DNA from: Orientallactaga sibirica
Taxonomy: Eukaryota; Chordata; Mammalia; Rodentia; Dipodidae
Length of the DNA stretch: 64,000 nt
Assembly (NCBI GenBank): GCA_036365145.1
Contig: JAEOAD010000026.1
Span: forward strand, 4,426,001 to 4,490,000
Direction of reading: 5' to 3'
Positions 33,469 through 45,697 of the stretch are shown piece after piece. Positions within the stretch are counted from its first letter, which is position 1; each line of letters starts with the position of its first letter. Made by a program: the position numbers and the translations under genes. The notes under the pieces were generated by a model. The model saw nothing but the letters and a program-made list of their open reading frames with translations, was not told the origin of the DNA and did not search any database.

Positions 33469-34998
33469 TCTGGCTTGCTTTTTAGGGCTGTTTATATTTA
33501 CATTTTCTGTACAGATTATTGCTACAAAAACTCCAGGAGAATACATCTCTTGCTAAGCTTCATGCACTTACTAAGGGGCAGAGTCAGGAATGGGCATACT
33601 TGCTCTTTTTTTTTCTCTTGTATGAAGTTCAGCACTCCTAACAGTAGCCCCAATCCCTAAAAGTGGAACATGCGTAGAGAATGCATTTGGAAAATGTTTG
33701 GTGAATAATGAATGACTGCTTCAATCACCAGGTTTCTCACAAATTCCACTAACCGTTATATTTCTTTTAATATAAAATGCTGAGAATAAAAGAAAGGGTG
33801 GGGCAGTCAGCTGCATGTCCATGATTCCATGAATGCCAGACCCCTGGGAAGTGTTTCCACCCATGACTCTACACACCTCTGTTCTGTGTGCACACTGGGG
33901 GCAGCCACTCTGCTTTCTCTTCTGAATCCTTGGGGCCCACACTGCACCTGTAGTTCAGAAGCAGAGCAGGTAGAAAGTAGGGCCAGACTACCGAACCTCA
34001 AGGCACACCTCCAGCTAGGTTTCACCTCCTAAATGGTCCTTTCAAAACACCGCCAGCAGCTGGGGACCAAGCGTCCACACACAGGATCCTATGGGGGACC
34101 TTTCACATTCAGACCCCAAGGAGCCTCCGACTTGTCCTAGAGGCCATCTGCTGACGCTGTGCGAAAGGTGAGTAGACCTGCCATTCCCATGCCGCTGACT
34201 AAAGCTTAGCTCATCTGTGAGCCTTAGCGTTTCAGCAGCACATTATTCAGAACATCGTTATTACAGCTCAGATTCTATTTCTGTAAATACATGTCAGCCC
34301 CAGGCAACACCCACAGGTCTCAAATGCAGGAAAAAAACTCCATCAAAATCAGAGCCTTGTATGACTCTTGGCAGTTCACACAAGAAGATATCCACACTCA
34401 CTGCTGCCCTGTGAGAGACACAAATGGCGAGTGGAAAGACTGGAGCCCGGAGATCTGGGTTCAAGGTGTGACTCTGTGGCCTTGGATGAACCAGTCAGCC
34501 TCCGAGGCTCAATTTCCAAGTCTCAGAAGAAGACTCATAATTGCTGCCTCAACGAGCATTTGCAAGGATTAAATGAGCCACTCTGTGTGAGGGTGTCTGG
34601 CAGGTGTTACTTTAGACCACCTGTATGGCCGACAGGGCCACTGCTGCCATTACAGCCAATATCCCACCTGGCTGTGTGCGCCTTCTCACATCACTCTCCT
34701 CTCTTCTTCTCCCCAAGGGCAAGGGTTTCAATCTCTGAGGTCTCCATTGCTTTAAAATTGCTTCTGTCTTATAAATGAAGTAAAATATGCCACAGGGCCA
34801 AGACTGTCTCAAGGTTGAGCAAAAATCACTGAGGCAATTATGAGGGGAGTTCAGGGAACTGTATTATGATTGGGAACACTTTAACGTTTGGATGGAAAAA
34901 CAGGACATTCTGAAGAGCTGGTGAATTGCCTCTTTCATGATGTGACTTGATATGGACGATGTTTATTCTAAGAAATATCTAGGGTAAATGTATTAATT
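33469..34998. other. unique intronic sequence
   Basis: 1.5 kb without repeats. Several overlapping frames (34200-34780) have no recognised product. Confidence 0.55.
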
Positions 34999-35226
34999 TT
35001 TTAAAAAATATATTTTATTTACTTGAGAGAGAGAAAGAGGTAGAGAGGAGAGAGAGAGAGAGAGAGAGAGGGAGAATGGGTGCTCCAGGGCCTCCAGCCA
35101 CTGCAAATGAACTCCAGATGCATGCACCTCCTTGTGTATCTGGCTTACGTGGGTCCTGGGGAATCAAACTGGGGTCTTTTGGCTTTGTAGGCAAATGCCT
35201 TAACCACTAAACAATCTTCTCCAGTC
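34999..35226 (-). mobile_element. short tRNA-SINE
   Basis: GA runs near 35020-35073. It ends AACAATCTTCTCCAGTC. Confidence 0.86.
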
Positions 35227-35227
35227 T

Positions 35228-35259
35228 TAATAAAACTTTTTAGTGTCTTTATTTATTAG

Positions 35260-35293
<34 letters not shown>

Positions 35294-35450
35294 TATGAAT
35301 GAGCACACCAGGGCCTCTAGTCCTGCAAATGAACTCCAGACACATGCAGCACTTTGTGCATGTAGCTTTATGTGGGTACTGGGGAACTGAACCCAGGTGA
35401 TTTAGCTTTGCAGGCAAGTGCCTTAACCACTGAGTCATCTCTTCAGCCTG
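35228..35450 (-). mobile_element. short tRNA-SINE
   Basis: (GA)n at 35269-35293. It ends GAGTCATCTCTTCAGCC, directly next to the preceding copy and in the same orientation. Confidence 0.85.
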
Positions 35451-36087
35451 CACTTATTTTTGAAATAAAATTTTCCAACTAAGGAACTTTTATTTCTCAA
35501 TAAGAAACCATTCTCCTTGTTCTCAAATACACTATCATAAGATTTTGTTTCTGTGTGTGTGCGTGCGTGCGCAGGCATGGGCACCCGTGTACATATGTAC
35601 AGAGGCCAGAGGAAGATGTCAGCTGTCCTCGTCCTCTACTGCTCTTCTGCCTACTTCCCTGAATCAGGGTTTCTCACTGAACCTGGAGCGTGTGTTTTGT
35701 GTGTGTGTGTGTGTTTAATGAAGCACAACCAACCTCAGTGGCCTGAAAAACACTAAATCTATGGAAATCCGCATCTCTACAGGAAAAATAATCTGCATTT
35801 GACATGATTTGACATGGCTCTTAAATCAGCTTCCCTGGCACACTGGTATGTAAAGGTCAAGCACTGAGCTTGTTTCCTGGAGCTGAGGGCTCACAGGAGC
35901 GTTCTGGCCTTGCTGGCACTCTTTTCTCAGCCAGTTGAATATACCTTCCTAGTTTCAATATTTACACCAGGAATGCCACGTGCACAGAGGTCTCCAGCGT
36001 CATTTCCATGTATAGGGTCCTTTGAGCAGGTGTCAGGAGGGACCATTCCTTCTTAGTGAGGCATGTGGCCATCCCCTCAAAAGTCAT
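35451..36087. other. unique intronic sequence with two short GT tracts
   Basis: TGTGTGTGTGCGTGCGTGCG near 35551 and (GT)n at about 35694-35714. Otherwise nothing recognised. Confidence 0.55.
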
Positions 36088-36305
36088 ATTGCTGGGATGG
36101 AGAGATGGCTTAGTGGTTCAGGCGCTTGCCTGTGAAGCCTAGGGATTTATGCTCAACTCTCCAGGTCCCATGTAAGCCAGATGCACAGTGATGCAAGCAT
36201 ACAAGGTTATACACATGCACTAGGTGGCACACATGTCTGGAGTTTGATTGCAGTAGCTGGAGGCCCTGGTGTGCCAATTCTCTCCCCCCCCTCATTCTCG
36301 CATAA
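36088..36305 (+). mobile_element. intermediate-form tRNA-SINE
   Basis: GGATGGAGAGATGGCTTAG marks the 5' end. The extra segment CATGCACTAGGTGGCACAC groups it with the 14523 and 23602 copies. Confidence 0.82.
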
Positions 36306-36567
36306 AAAGGCAGTCTGTTAGGTTTGCCTCAAAAAACAAAAAGTCACTGATTCCTGAGGCTTGACTAATAAGGGCAGAGGAGCCAACATCAGATCTCTTT
36401 TCTTCTTGTCTGGGAAAAGACAGGTCTCAGGAGGAAGGGATCTGGTGACCTCGGAAGCTTCTCAGCAAATAGAGGTCCTGGAAGCTGTGCAACAGCCCTC
36501 ACTGCTCCCCACGTTTTGGTTAGACGACTGGCTGACCAGGGAGTGCCGGCGAGCCTCTTGTCTCTCC

Positions 36568-36611
36568 CTTCAGTGCTGGGATTGAGGGCATGCATGGCCA
36601 TGCTTGGCTTA
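36568..36611 (-). mobile_element. B1-like fragment
   Basis: AGTGCTGGGATTGAGGGCAT and CCATGCTTGGCTT are the 5' end of a B1 read in reverse. Confidence 0.55.
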
Positions 36612-36621
36612 ATTAATTAAT

Positions 36622-36707
36622 TTTTCACATGAGTGCTGGGGATTGAACTCGGGTCCTTCTGCTTGGGCAGCAAGCACTCTTTCCCCCAGGCCATCTCTCC
36701 AGCGCCT
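36622..36707 (-). mobile_element. tRNA-derived SINE fragment, old
   Basis: GGGGATTGAACTCGGGTCC with CCATCTCTCCAGCGCC is the tRNA-like part of an older ID/B4-type SINE, distinct from the abundant family. Confidence 0.5.
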
Positions 36708-36966
36708 CATGATCTTTTTTTCTTTTACAGGCTGATGTGTCAGACTCCCACTGATAGACTATTTCTCTATTTCTCACCTTGCCTGCTTTTCTACGGTTTT
36801 CTTTCTTTTGTTGTACTCCCGAGTTAGTATGACCAGAGAATACCAAACACCAATAGACTAAAAAGAAGTTTCCAGAAGAGGAAAATAAAAGTCTGCTAAA
36901 ATTTCCACAAGGACAGCAAAAGCCTGGAAAGGTAGTGAAGAAATCATTTTCCATGGACTTCTTTCT
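36708..36966. other. unique intronic sequence
   Basis: No recognised feature. Confidence 0.45.
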
Positions 36967-37168
36967 TTTATATTTTTATTTTAAACTATTTTTATTTATT
37001 TATGAGAGCAAGAGAGAGAACACCAGGGCCTCTGGCCACCACAAACAAACAGCATATGCATGTGCCATTTTGTGCATCTGGCTTTATGGGGCACTGGGGA
37101 ATTGGACCCTGGGTTTTCAGGCTTTCCAAGCAAGATCCTTTAACTGCTGAACCATTTCTCCAGCCCTC
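36967..37168 (-). mobile_element. short tRNA-SINE
   Basis: It runs from TTTTTATTTATTTATGAGAG to GAACCATTTCTCCAGCCC. Confidence 0.83.
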
Positions 37169-37717
37169 CTTTGGTCTCTTTCTTATCCTCAGATAAAATT
37201 ATTATCCATAAAACATGTATGCCTGGAGCCTCAGAAGGTCTGCTGGCACCTGATTCTGAAGGACACATTTGTGTTCCAGTCCCACTATCCAGGTAGCCAT
37301 GAGCCACGACCCCGCTCAAGCAGGGATCAGAAGCTTTCTGGCGTCAGCTTCAAGGTGATTAACATACTGTTTCCATGGTGGGGGCACGACGCAGTCCAGC
37401 GCACATCAACATGTTGCAGGCACTGAGCTGTAGGTAATCGGACAGACCAAACTTCACCTGCAGTGGTTGGACTATTTGTCCAACGAGAGAGAGAGAGAGG
37501 CCGACACATTGCACAGCTGTCTCCCATCAGGCTGTCGCCAGTAAGGTGCTGTGCAGAGGGATGGTCCAAAGAGAATGCCAGGTGCTCAGTGAGCAGAAAA
37601 CAGCAGAAACCCACACAACAGAACTGCTCCTACACAATAGCTTTTCCTGCCACAACCCCTTCGAGTCACAAGTTCCTTATGGGTGAGTGGCATTAGAGCA
37701 CCATGAAGAGAGGCATG
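37169..37717. other. unique intronic sequence
   Basis: No gene. A short GA run lies at 37487-37499. Confidence 0.5.
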
Positions 37718-37929
37718 AGGGCTGGAGAGATGGCTTAGTGGTTAAGGCACTTGCCCGCAAAGCCTAAGGACCCAGGTTTGGTTCCCCAATCCCCACGTAA
37801 GCCAGACGCACAAGGTAGCGATGCGTCTGGAGTTCATTTGCAATGGCTAGAGGCCCTGGTGCACCTGTTCTTTTTCTCTCTCTCTCCCTTTTTCTCTCGC
37901 ATAAATAAATAAATAAAATTAAAAAAAAA
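37718..37929 (+). mobile_element. short tRNA-SINE with target-site duplication
   Basis: GAGGCATGAG just before the element and AAGGCATGAG just after its A tail (37932-37941) form a recognisable duplication. Confidence 0.9.
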
Positions 37930-38716
37930 GAAAGGCATGAGAGACAGGAGAGGTGCTTGGAGTGGACAGCTGAAAGAAAAGACCCAGTGCTGCGCCTCAC
38001 CCAGTCTCTCCACTTCGTCCCCATCAGGAAGATGCTAGCCTTGAGGTGAGAGTGAAGATGTGCCAGCTACAGCGCCCTCCCCATCAGTCTAGATCGGCAT
38101 GCACGGACATCAGCCACTGTGACATCCGCAAGGCGTTTGTGTGGGCTTCTGGTTTGGGCTGGAGCATCACTGTGGTTTGGTCCAGGTGGGACAGGAGTTG
38201 AGGGTGCAGACGATGGCAGAACCCAGTCAGCACATACTCAAAGAGGACTCAGGAGGCCAGCCAGAGGTGGGCGAGCCCTTGTTCCATTTCAAAAGCAGGG
38301 ATCTTTTGTTAGAGCTGTCTGAAAATGAAGTGTTGCCTCACCAGGGCTCTAATTAGCAGGAGGGGAGCATACACAGGGATTAAGGAAAAAAGAGTCTGCA
38401 GTGGTAACTTTGTCCCCTTGGCCAGCGGGTTTTAAGAAGTGACAGCTCCTGAATTCAATCCTGCCTCCTGCTGCTTATTAGCAGCACCTCCTCGTGCATT
38501 AGCACACATCTGTGGTCCACAGCCAGGGAGGAGCGAGCGCGTCATTGCTGTGCCTTCGCGTGTTAGAGGAGTCCAGGGCTCACGTGCAGCCCTGGGGTGA
38601 AGCCTGTCATGGACGCCCAGTCAAGCTCCGTCAGTAACGGTACCTCCACCAGGGTGAGAGGGTGAGTGTCCGGGAGAACACAGCGCTTTCATGGCTTGCA
38701 CTGGGGTGCGAGTGTG
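37930..38716. other. unique intronic sequence
   Basis: No recognised feature. Confidence 0.5.
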
Positions 38717-38717
38717 T

Positions 38718-38935
38718 AGGAGGACTGGAGAGATGGTTCAGTGGTTGATGCACTTGCCTGCAAAGCCCAAGGACCTGGGTTTGACTCCCCAGTACCCATG
38801 TAAAGCCAGACGTGCAAAATGACACATGCGTCTGGAGTTCAGTTGCAGTGGCTGGAGGCCCTGATACACCCATTCTCTCTCCCTCTCTATCTGCCTCTTT
38901 CTCTCTCATAAATAAATAAATACAATATTTTCAAA
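38718..38935 (+). mobile_element. short tRNA-SINE
   Basis: AGGACTGGAGAGATGGTTCAG marks the 5' end. The tail is CTCTCATAAATAAATAAATA. Confidence 0.87.
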
Positions 38936-39310
38936 AAGAGGGAAATGTAAGAAAGAACCATTAGTGACATGTCACCACCATGTCATGCTTTGTTGCACTG
39001 ATGATGACATGCTAACCACACATTTCTGATGCTATGTTGCTTGTGAGTGCAGGAGAGGGTGTGGTTCTTGCTCCAGCCCCCAGCAAGGCTATTTCCCCCT
39101 CACTTGTCCACTCATTGGGTCAGCGTCCCCCAGGGCCTCCCTGTCCTGGGTGCTGTCAGGAGCCGGCATGCAGGGATGAGACGTGATCACAGTCAGGTCC
39201 TCACTCTGGCCTTGAGGACGGCCATCCCTGGGAACTGAACACATCTGCTCATCCGTATTACTGAAATCAGAGTTCCATGTGTATGCACTCAGACTTTTCT
39301 ACACCTGGCT

Positions 39311-39340
39311 GGGAGGGATGGGGAGGGATGGGGGAGGGGG
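39311..39340 (+). promoter_or_regulatory. G-quadruplex-like block
   Basis: Six runs of at least three G separated by one or two bases (start GGGAGGGATGGGG, end GGGGGAGGGGG) fit the G4 motif. It is on the template strand for TTC28. Function unknown. Confidence 0.6.
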
Positions 39341-39802
39341 AATGACACAGTGCAGGCCTGGGTCAGCTCCTCTACCCCTGGCTGGGAGGGAGGGAGGAGG
39401 AGGACAGAGAGCAGCGGCTCCATAAACATCTTCTGCTCTAGCTGCTCCAGCCCCCACGCTGGCTTCTAGGCTGCCTGGGCGAGCAGTTCACTATGCGCAG
39501 AAGGCGTCTGGAAGAGGTCTTGCTCTAGGGGAATGTACTACAGGGCGCCATGCTGGCGGGAGAGGAAAGCCTGCAGCAGGCAAGCTCACCAGAATAGCTT
39601 GTGTACAGCAGGCAGGGGAGGCTGGCCTCCACTGGAGCAGACAGATGCATTGAAAGATGTCAATGGCCCCGAGGGTCATCCTTTCCCCCAGCACTTGTGG
39701 GCCACCACCATTCTTTGGGGCGGACATGCAGCACATAGAAGTCAGGGACTCTTAGAAAATACAGCAGCAGTAGAGTGCCAGGAGCACCCAAGGAGACAGG
39801 AC

Positions 39803-39916
39803 GCTGGCACGGTGGTGTATGCCTGTCACCTTGCACCAGGGAGGTGGAGGAAGGAGGCCAGCCTGGGGCACATGAGACCGTGCCTGGAAGACAAAACCAA
39901 ACAACCCCACCACCAC
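39803..39916 (+). mobile_element. degenerate B1-like SINE
   Basis: GGCACGGTGGTGTATGCCTG and GAGGCCAGCCTGGGGC are retained. The AATCCCAGCA core is lost. Confidence 0.5.
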
Positions 39917-41805
39917 AAAAGAAGTAACGGGAGAAAGAGACATGAGACAAGAGGCCAGGCTGAGCTTGTGGGCATCGCTGGGTTACAGACGGTTTCAGTG
40001 AGGCGAGAAGAAAGGTAGATTCTCGGAGCAGATGGGTAAGGTCACACAGAGGCCAGTAGCTGGTTAATAGCGAGTAATGCAGGGAAGAGGGGTTTAAGGA
40101 CAAATGAGTCAAAAGCTTACAAGAAACCGGAGAGAGGCGAGATGGAGCCTTTACAGAGACTGCAAATCAGAGTATACCGAGCTAAGGAGCCGCCTGGGAT
40201 AATATCTGGGTTTGGACATGTTGAACTTGAGGTGAGTTCCTGGAGGAAGGAACTTGTGTTGGGGGAAAGTTGTCCTAGAAGCTAAGGGTGACGCTAGCCA
40301 GGGACATATGGGTCTATATTCTTGAGGTAGACTATATTCCAAGGGGAATTCTAGTGACCATGTGTGTCTATGGCTCTGGAGCAGGAAGAGAAGCCGTGGG
40401 AGGTCCTTGCTGCAGGTGGGGGTATATGGGGTGAGCAGAGAGATGGCCATCCATGTCCATGGCCTATGGAAGGGAACTGGGATCACGGAAGTTCCATGGT
40501 GACAAGTGTTAGGAGGCGGCAGCATTGCTGGGCACACGCCCATTCCCATAGGGAAACGTCTCCTCTGCCCCACTGCTTTTGCTCATGACGCATGACTGCG
40601 TTGGCCAGCAGGGCAGGCGTACATGAGAGTTTGGGTGGGTCTTCATGCTTTGCTTGTCAACCCGAAACTCTGCCACGGGAAGAGCTGTCTTAGCTCCACA
40701 GTCTCTTCAAGTGGCTTGCAGACCCACACCCAGAGCAACAGATACGTGCTGCGGCTCCAGTGCTCTGCAGCATGAGCAGAGGCCACCTGACGCAGGCAAA
40801 GTTGCTCCTACGAGGCCGGCCCCCTCCGAGCGCAGTGCTCAGCTCATAAACATACAAACAGGATGAAAAATGACGCCCATCTCAGCCTGTTCAGAGAAAC
40901 GCGGGGATGATATGCTGGGGTTATTTTCTTGAAGCAAGATAAGCCAGGAGTTATACATTACATGTCTTAAACATTGATTGTTAAATAAAGCCAAACATAA
41001 TCAATGAGAAAGAAAAGAGAGGGGAATTTCACTGGGGCAAAGGGCAGGGTATACAGTCAAGGATATTGAGATTTGATGAGTTCAGATCATTTTTACACAA
41101 TTGGTTGTGGCAACAGCCAGCCGACAGTTGCCATGGAACCAAGAGAGCTGGCCTGGATGTCTGGACAGATCTGCATCTTTGGAAACCGTTGTGCCCTCTG
41201 CCCTGGCTCTTATGCTAGCAGAAATACCATTCCAAGCTTTGAGATGATGAACCAAAGAGCTGAGTCAAGAGATAAACATGGAAATGTCTAGTGGCCAACA
41301 GTACGTCTACCACATTGGTTCCCGCTCTGTGGCCCAGGGCTGAGGTGAGCCCCAGGCCCAGTGGAGCAGGGTCACACCCCAAGCCTACTCAGTGGTAAGC
41401 TTCGGATGGCTTTCCTGCTATTCACCCCTCCCAGAACAACGGGAAACATTAACTAGCCTTGGGAAGGCCTCTCACTGTACACACTCCCCAAGACATAGGA
41501 GCACTCTTAACTCAAAGGGACACATGAGGTTGTCAGACAGTTGAATGGTAAAATATCAAGCCCTCATGATGGAGGGACCCGAAATAACCCTAAGGTTTGC
41601 TCTGCTCTCAACCTGCCACTTACCTGGCAGAGGACAAAGAGCTTGAGCACTTTGTGACGAGGTCTTATTAGAAACATGTGCTGCCAGACCAGACCTTAAG
41701 GACCAGCCCTTAGAAAACCCCGATTTCCAGAGTTTGCAGTTGGGAGTTCTTTTGTTCAGAATGGAACTAGAAGGGCAGGATGTGCAGTGGTAATAGAACG
41801 TGAGA

Positions 41806-41851
41806 TTTTTTTAATGTTTTATTTTTATTTATTTTTTTAGGAGAGAGAAAG

Positions 41852-41905
<54 letters not shown>

Positions 41906-42058
41906 GGCATGCCAGGGCATCCAGCCACTGCAAATGAACTCCAGACACATGTATGTGCCTCCTTGTGCATCTGGCTTTCATAGGTCCTGGGGAATTGAAC
42001 CTGGGTCCTTTGGCTTTGTAGGCAAATGTCTTAACTGCTAAGCCATCTCTCTAGCCCA
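41806..42058 (-). mobile_element. short tRNA-SINE with (GA)n expansion
   Basis: GA run at about 41857-41901. The body is typical and ends AAGCCATCTCTCTAGCCC. Confidence 0.88.
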
Positions 42059-42530
42059 GAACATGAAATTCTTGAATCTGGCCCACTTCCCACTAATACC
42101 AGTGCCCAATTAGCAGAGCTAATAGCTCTGACCAGAGCTCTGAATGTTAGCACAGGAAAATGGGTAAATATCTCTACAGACTCCAGATATGCTTACTTAA
42201 GATAAGTTCCTATCCTTGTCACTGGTGTAACTTCTTTTTCTTTTTTTCCCTTTTGTAACTTCTTTTTCTAAGTGTATTAATAACCTATGTAGAAGCCAAA
42301 GCCAATTAGAATCTTGGAGGCAAAAGGACCGACATTTTGGCCCAGCTCCCAGGTCACAAGGCCACTGGAGATGATGGGACACTTCTAACGTGTCTTACCC
42401 TGGCCTTCTGGTGAGTCAACCTCTTCCTGGTCAGGGAGGGTACGGAGACCCAGAAACTTTGTAAAGTTTCAATAAAATGTGGTATTTTAAAAATAATTTT
42501 TTAAAAAGCTGCCTTTAAAAAGAACGTAAG
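42059..42530. other. unique intronic sequence
   Basis: No recognised feature. Confidence 0.5.
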
Positions 42531-42622
42531 AAGCTGGGCATAGTGGCGCACAGCAGAGGCAGGGGGATAGTTGTGAGTGCGCCAGCCTGAGTCTAATTCC
42601 ACTTTGCCCCGTAAGACAGAGA
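42531..42622 (+). mobile_element. degenerate B1-like SINE
   Basis: AGCTGGGCATAGTGGCGCAC then a deletion, GCAGAGGCAGGGGGATAG and a weak tail. Confidence 0.5.
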
Positions 42623-43519
42623 GAGCATGGCTGTCTTTGCTGGGCCACTGTCACAGCAGTGTAACACACACATCTGCTGCAGGCACCACGCTGAGCTGTA
42701 CCAAGGCAGGGATCTCAGCTTGGCCCTGGCAGAGACCATAGGCTCATAAAATGTTTTTGAAATGGTCCTACTATAATACAGAATAAAATTGGAAACTTTT
42801 TTCAGTAGACAATATAAATGCTAGAAGATATTATAGCCACTGTTCTCCAGAGTTCTGGAAAGGATTTGGGCTAGGAAGCACTGGTCTTACAAAATCAAAC
42901 TTAAAGAGAAGCAGGATACAGAGTGAGGAAGGGCCAGAGGTCAGGTAACCCTCAGAGGCCCCGCCCCATGAACCCGCTTCGCCAGCTAGCCCCACCCCTA
43001 AAGTTCCAGCCTCACACCACTCATTAGCCAAGTGCTCACCATATGAGCAGCTCAAGGGTAACAGTTCACATTCAAACCATACCAGGGAGGTCATTCTGAA
43101 TTAGGAAAAGCCCAGATTAGTCAAACGTCTCTTAAGATGGCTGCAACCTCCAAGGACCCACTGAGACCCATTATAACTTGGATGGGTAGAAGATCCAGCA
43201 AGGACATAGTAGCCAGGGCGTTGGGACCTGCTAGGGAACAGACGCAAATCATGGCTTCGTTTCCATGGACATGTTAACCAGGCCCCACTTGCAGTCTTGT
43301 TCTGCAGTTGATTTGCTTTACCTTGCTGTGTCGTCCTCGTTTTGGGAGGGGGGCTCTTTGGGGGATCACGTTGGTCATAATCTTTGGTTCATGACACTCT
43401 TTCCTCATGGAGGGCCTGCTTGAGTCACTTTGAAGAACATAGTAAGGACTCACCGCCAGGCTCTTGGGAAAAGCACGCGACTCTAGTTACCTCTTCCACC
43501 TCCACTAACAGGTTGTCCC
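42623..43519. other. unique intronic sequence
   Basis: No recognised feature. Confidence 0.5.
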
Positions 43520-44060
43520 GCGGTAGGAGATTCATGGGGACCTCACTTTTCACTTGATGCCATGTTTCTAAGATTTAGCCACGCCTGTTTTGAAAGCTGC
43601 CTGTTATTCCACTTTGGGATGACACCACCATTCGCTCAGCTCTCTCACTGAGGGTGAGTGCTGTGCTTCAAGCACTTTGCTGTGGTTTATGGAGCAGCAT
43701 GGTGGTCTTTCCTGCTCATGCACAAAAGCCTCCCTTTGGGCATCACATCTACACAACACCTTCTAAACTTTTTCTTTTTTTCAAGGTAGGGTCTCAGTCT
43801 AGTCCAGACTGACCTGGAATTCACTATGTAGTCTCAGGCTGGCCTTAAACTCACAGTGATCCTCCTACCGCTGCCTGCCGAGTGCTGGGACTAAAGGGTG
43901 CACCACCACGGCTGGCTCTAAACTTCTGGTGTGGTTGCGACACCCTGTCTCCCATAGCTCCATATGAGGCAGCGGTGGGCAGCATCATCCCCAGTCGTGG
44001 GTGTCAGCACACTTGTTAATAGCTCTCTGCCGCATACTGCCAGTACTGAGCCAACTGTAG
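43520..44060 (-). mobile_element. possible L1 fragment, split by a B1
   Basis: TTTTCACTTGATGCCATGTT and TATTCCACTTTGGGATGAC resemble the complement of an old L1 region also seen near 21050 and 45050. Low identity; by recall. Confidence 0.42.
43770..43918 (-). mobile_element. B1-like SINE
   Basis: It runs from TTTTTTTCAAGGTAGGGTC to CACCACCACGGCTGGC. Confidence 0.88.
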
Positions 44061-45034
44061 TCACTGGCATGTATGAAGTAGCAGAATTTCATCAGTGTGA
44101 AATACGAAGATGTATCTGATTACAAAATAACTTTTGCTATGAAAACTGAGAAGCACGGGTGAGCACAGAGGGGGGCGGGCTAGCAGCAGTAGCTTACCAA
44201 GGTTTAATATTCCCTCACGGTGCAGGAACATGTACTTCATTAGCAGGGCAGTCTGCAATGGCAATACAGTTAACTCCCCTTGGGAGCCCTCTTTGCAGAC
44301 CTATCCTACCACCAAACCTGGAGATCCCAGTGTGCCACTGTCCTGTCCCAGGTGCCCAGGGAGCAATGGCAAAACTGGCTAACCATGAGAGTTAAAAACT
44401 GAGATGTAGTCTAAAATTCCTGGCATCTCCCTTGTGGGTGATTCAGGCCCATGGTTTCAATCTCCACCTCCTTTGATCTGGGAGGAAGGGACTGGAAGTT
44501 CTTATTAAACACTTAATAAAAGCAATTCTTTTTTTTTTTTTTAAAGCCATCTTAAGAAACTCCTTTGTAGCATTTGACTTCCTTTCGGTGGCAAGATGCC
44601 ATTATGGAGAATATGCAGGGACCGTACCGAAACGAGCTGTGGAGCCGGCGGCGGGGGCTGGAGGAGGTGTCCCCAGGCACACAGATGCACACAGATGCAC
44701 TTTCCAGGGGCAAAGTGAGAAAGAAACGAGCCCAGCTCAGCGTGGACAGGTCTGCTCACACATGCTCACAGCCATGTGCCAGGTGACTCAGTTTCAAATT
44801 ACTGCTGTCACGCTATGTGTTGGGTCCCTTGGAAGGCAGAAACCTGGGAGGAAAGGGACAGAGCCCAGCTCTCTGGGCATTGTCACCACGATGGTGGTGA
44901 TGGACCATGGAAAGCCAGGACACCACTGTTAGGCACTGCAGAGGGGAGGGAAAGATGGCACGGTGGCCACACCTTCTACTTTCTCTTCCAACAGCCTGGC
45001 CACTGTAGATGTGTCACCTAAATGGACCAGGCAG
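44061..45034. other. unique intronic sequence
   Basis: No recognised feature. A short T run lies at 44528-44541. Confidence 0.5.
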
Positions 45035-45300
45035 CATGTGGCTGTCTCTGTGTCTGACATATTCCATGTGGCACAATGTCCTCCACTCGTTCACTCGTGT
45101 TGTGGCATGTGATGGGGTTTCTCTCTTTTAGAGCTGAGTAGCGTTTCATTGTATGGACACCGCGCTTGCTTTATACGCTCATCCTAAAGTGGACGTTTAG
45201 GCTACTTGGTCATGGCCTTGTGGACAGTGCTGCAATTACCATCAAGACTGGAGTGGAGCTAGTCTAGGGGTATCTGGAAGGCACCCCATTGTGGAACCCT
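45035..45300 (-). mobile_element. possible L1 fragment
   Basis: GCACAATGTCCTCCACTCG, GAGCTGAGTAGCGTTTCATT and GGACAGTGCTGCAATTACC match in order the complement of a familiar L1 3' segment. Confidence 0.5.
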
Positions 45301-45370
45301 GTCCTCTGGGGACATGGTGTGACTCCTCCCCTTTTGAAATCAGAGCAGAGGCAATCAGCAGCAGGATCAC

Positions 45371-45530
45371 TTACTTTGTCATTCCTGCATCTTTACAATA
45401 TAAATATATAAATTACTTTGTCATTCCCTGCATCTTTACAATATAAATATATAAATTACTTTGTCATTCCCTGCATATTTACAATATAAATATATAAATT
45501 ACTTTGTCACTCCTGCATCTTTACAATATA
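45371..45530. repeat. 43-bp minisatellite, about 3.7 copies
   Basis: Units start TTACTTTGTCATTC at 45371, 45413, 45456 and 45499. Each contains CATCTTTACAATATAAATAT. Unit lengths are 42, 43 and 43 plus a partial of 32. Confidence 0.95.
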
Positions 45531-45551
45531 GTTTAAAACTAGTTGCTGATT

Positions 45552-45697
45552 CTACTGGGTGTGGTGAATCACACCAGTATGCCAGCACTCACCCAGGCTG
45601 AGGCAGGAGGATCCCTGTGAGTTCCGGGCCAGTCTGGACTACAAAGTGAGTTCCAAAGTCATCCTCGATTAGAGTGAGAGCCTGCCTCAAAAATTAT
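45552..45697 (+). mobile_element. diverged B1-like SINE
   Basis: TGGGTGTGGTGAATCACACC, GAGGCAGGAGGATCCCTGTG and GAGTGAGAGCCTGCCTCAAA. Confidence 0.7.

Larger units (their letters stand above)
38936..41804. other. mostly unique intronic sequence
   Basis: 2.9 kb with only a degenerate B1 at 39805 and a G-rich block at 39311. Frames at 39533-40573 on both strands are unsupported. Confidence 0.55.

Noticed and set aside
39533..40573. A possible gene from 140-161 codon frames on opposite strands
   Set aside because: The longest frame runs through a degenerate B1 and there is no codon bias or homology that I can recognise.
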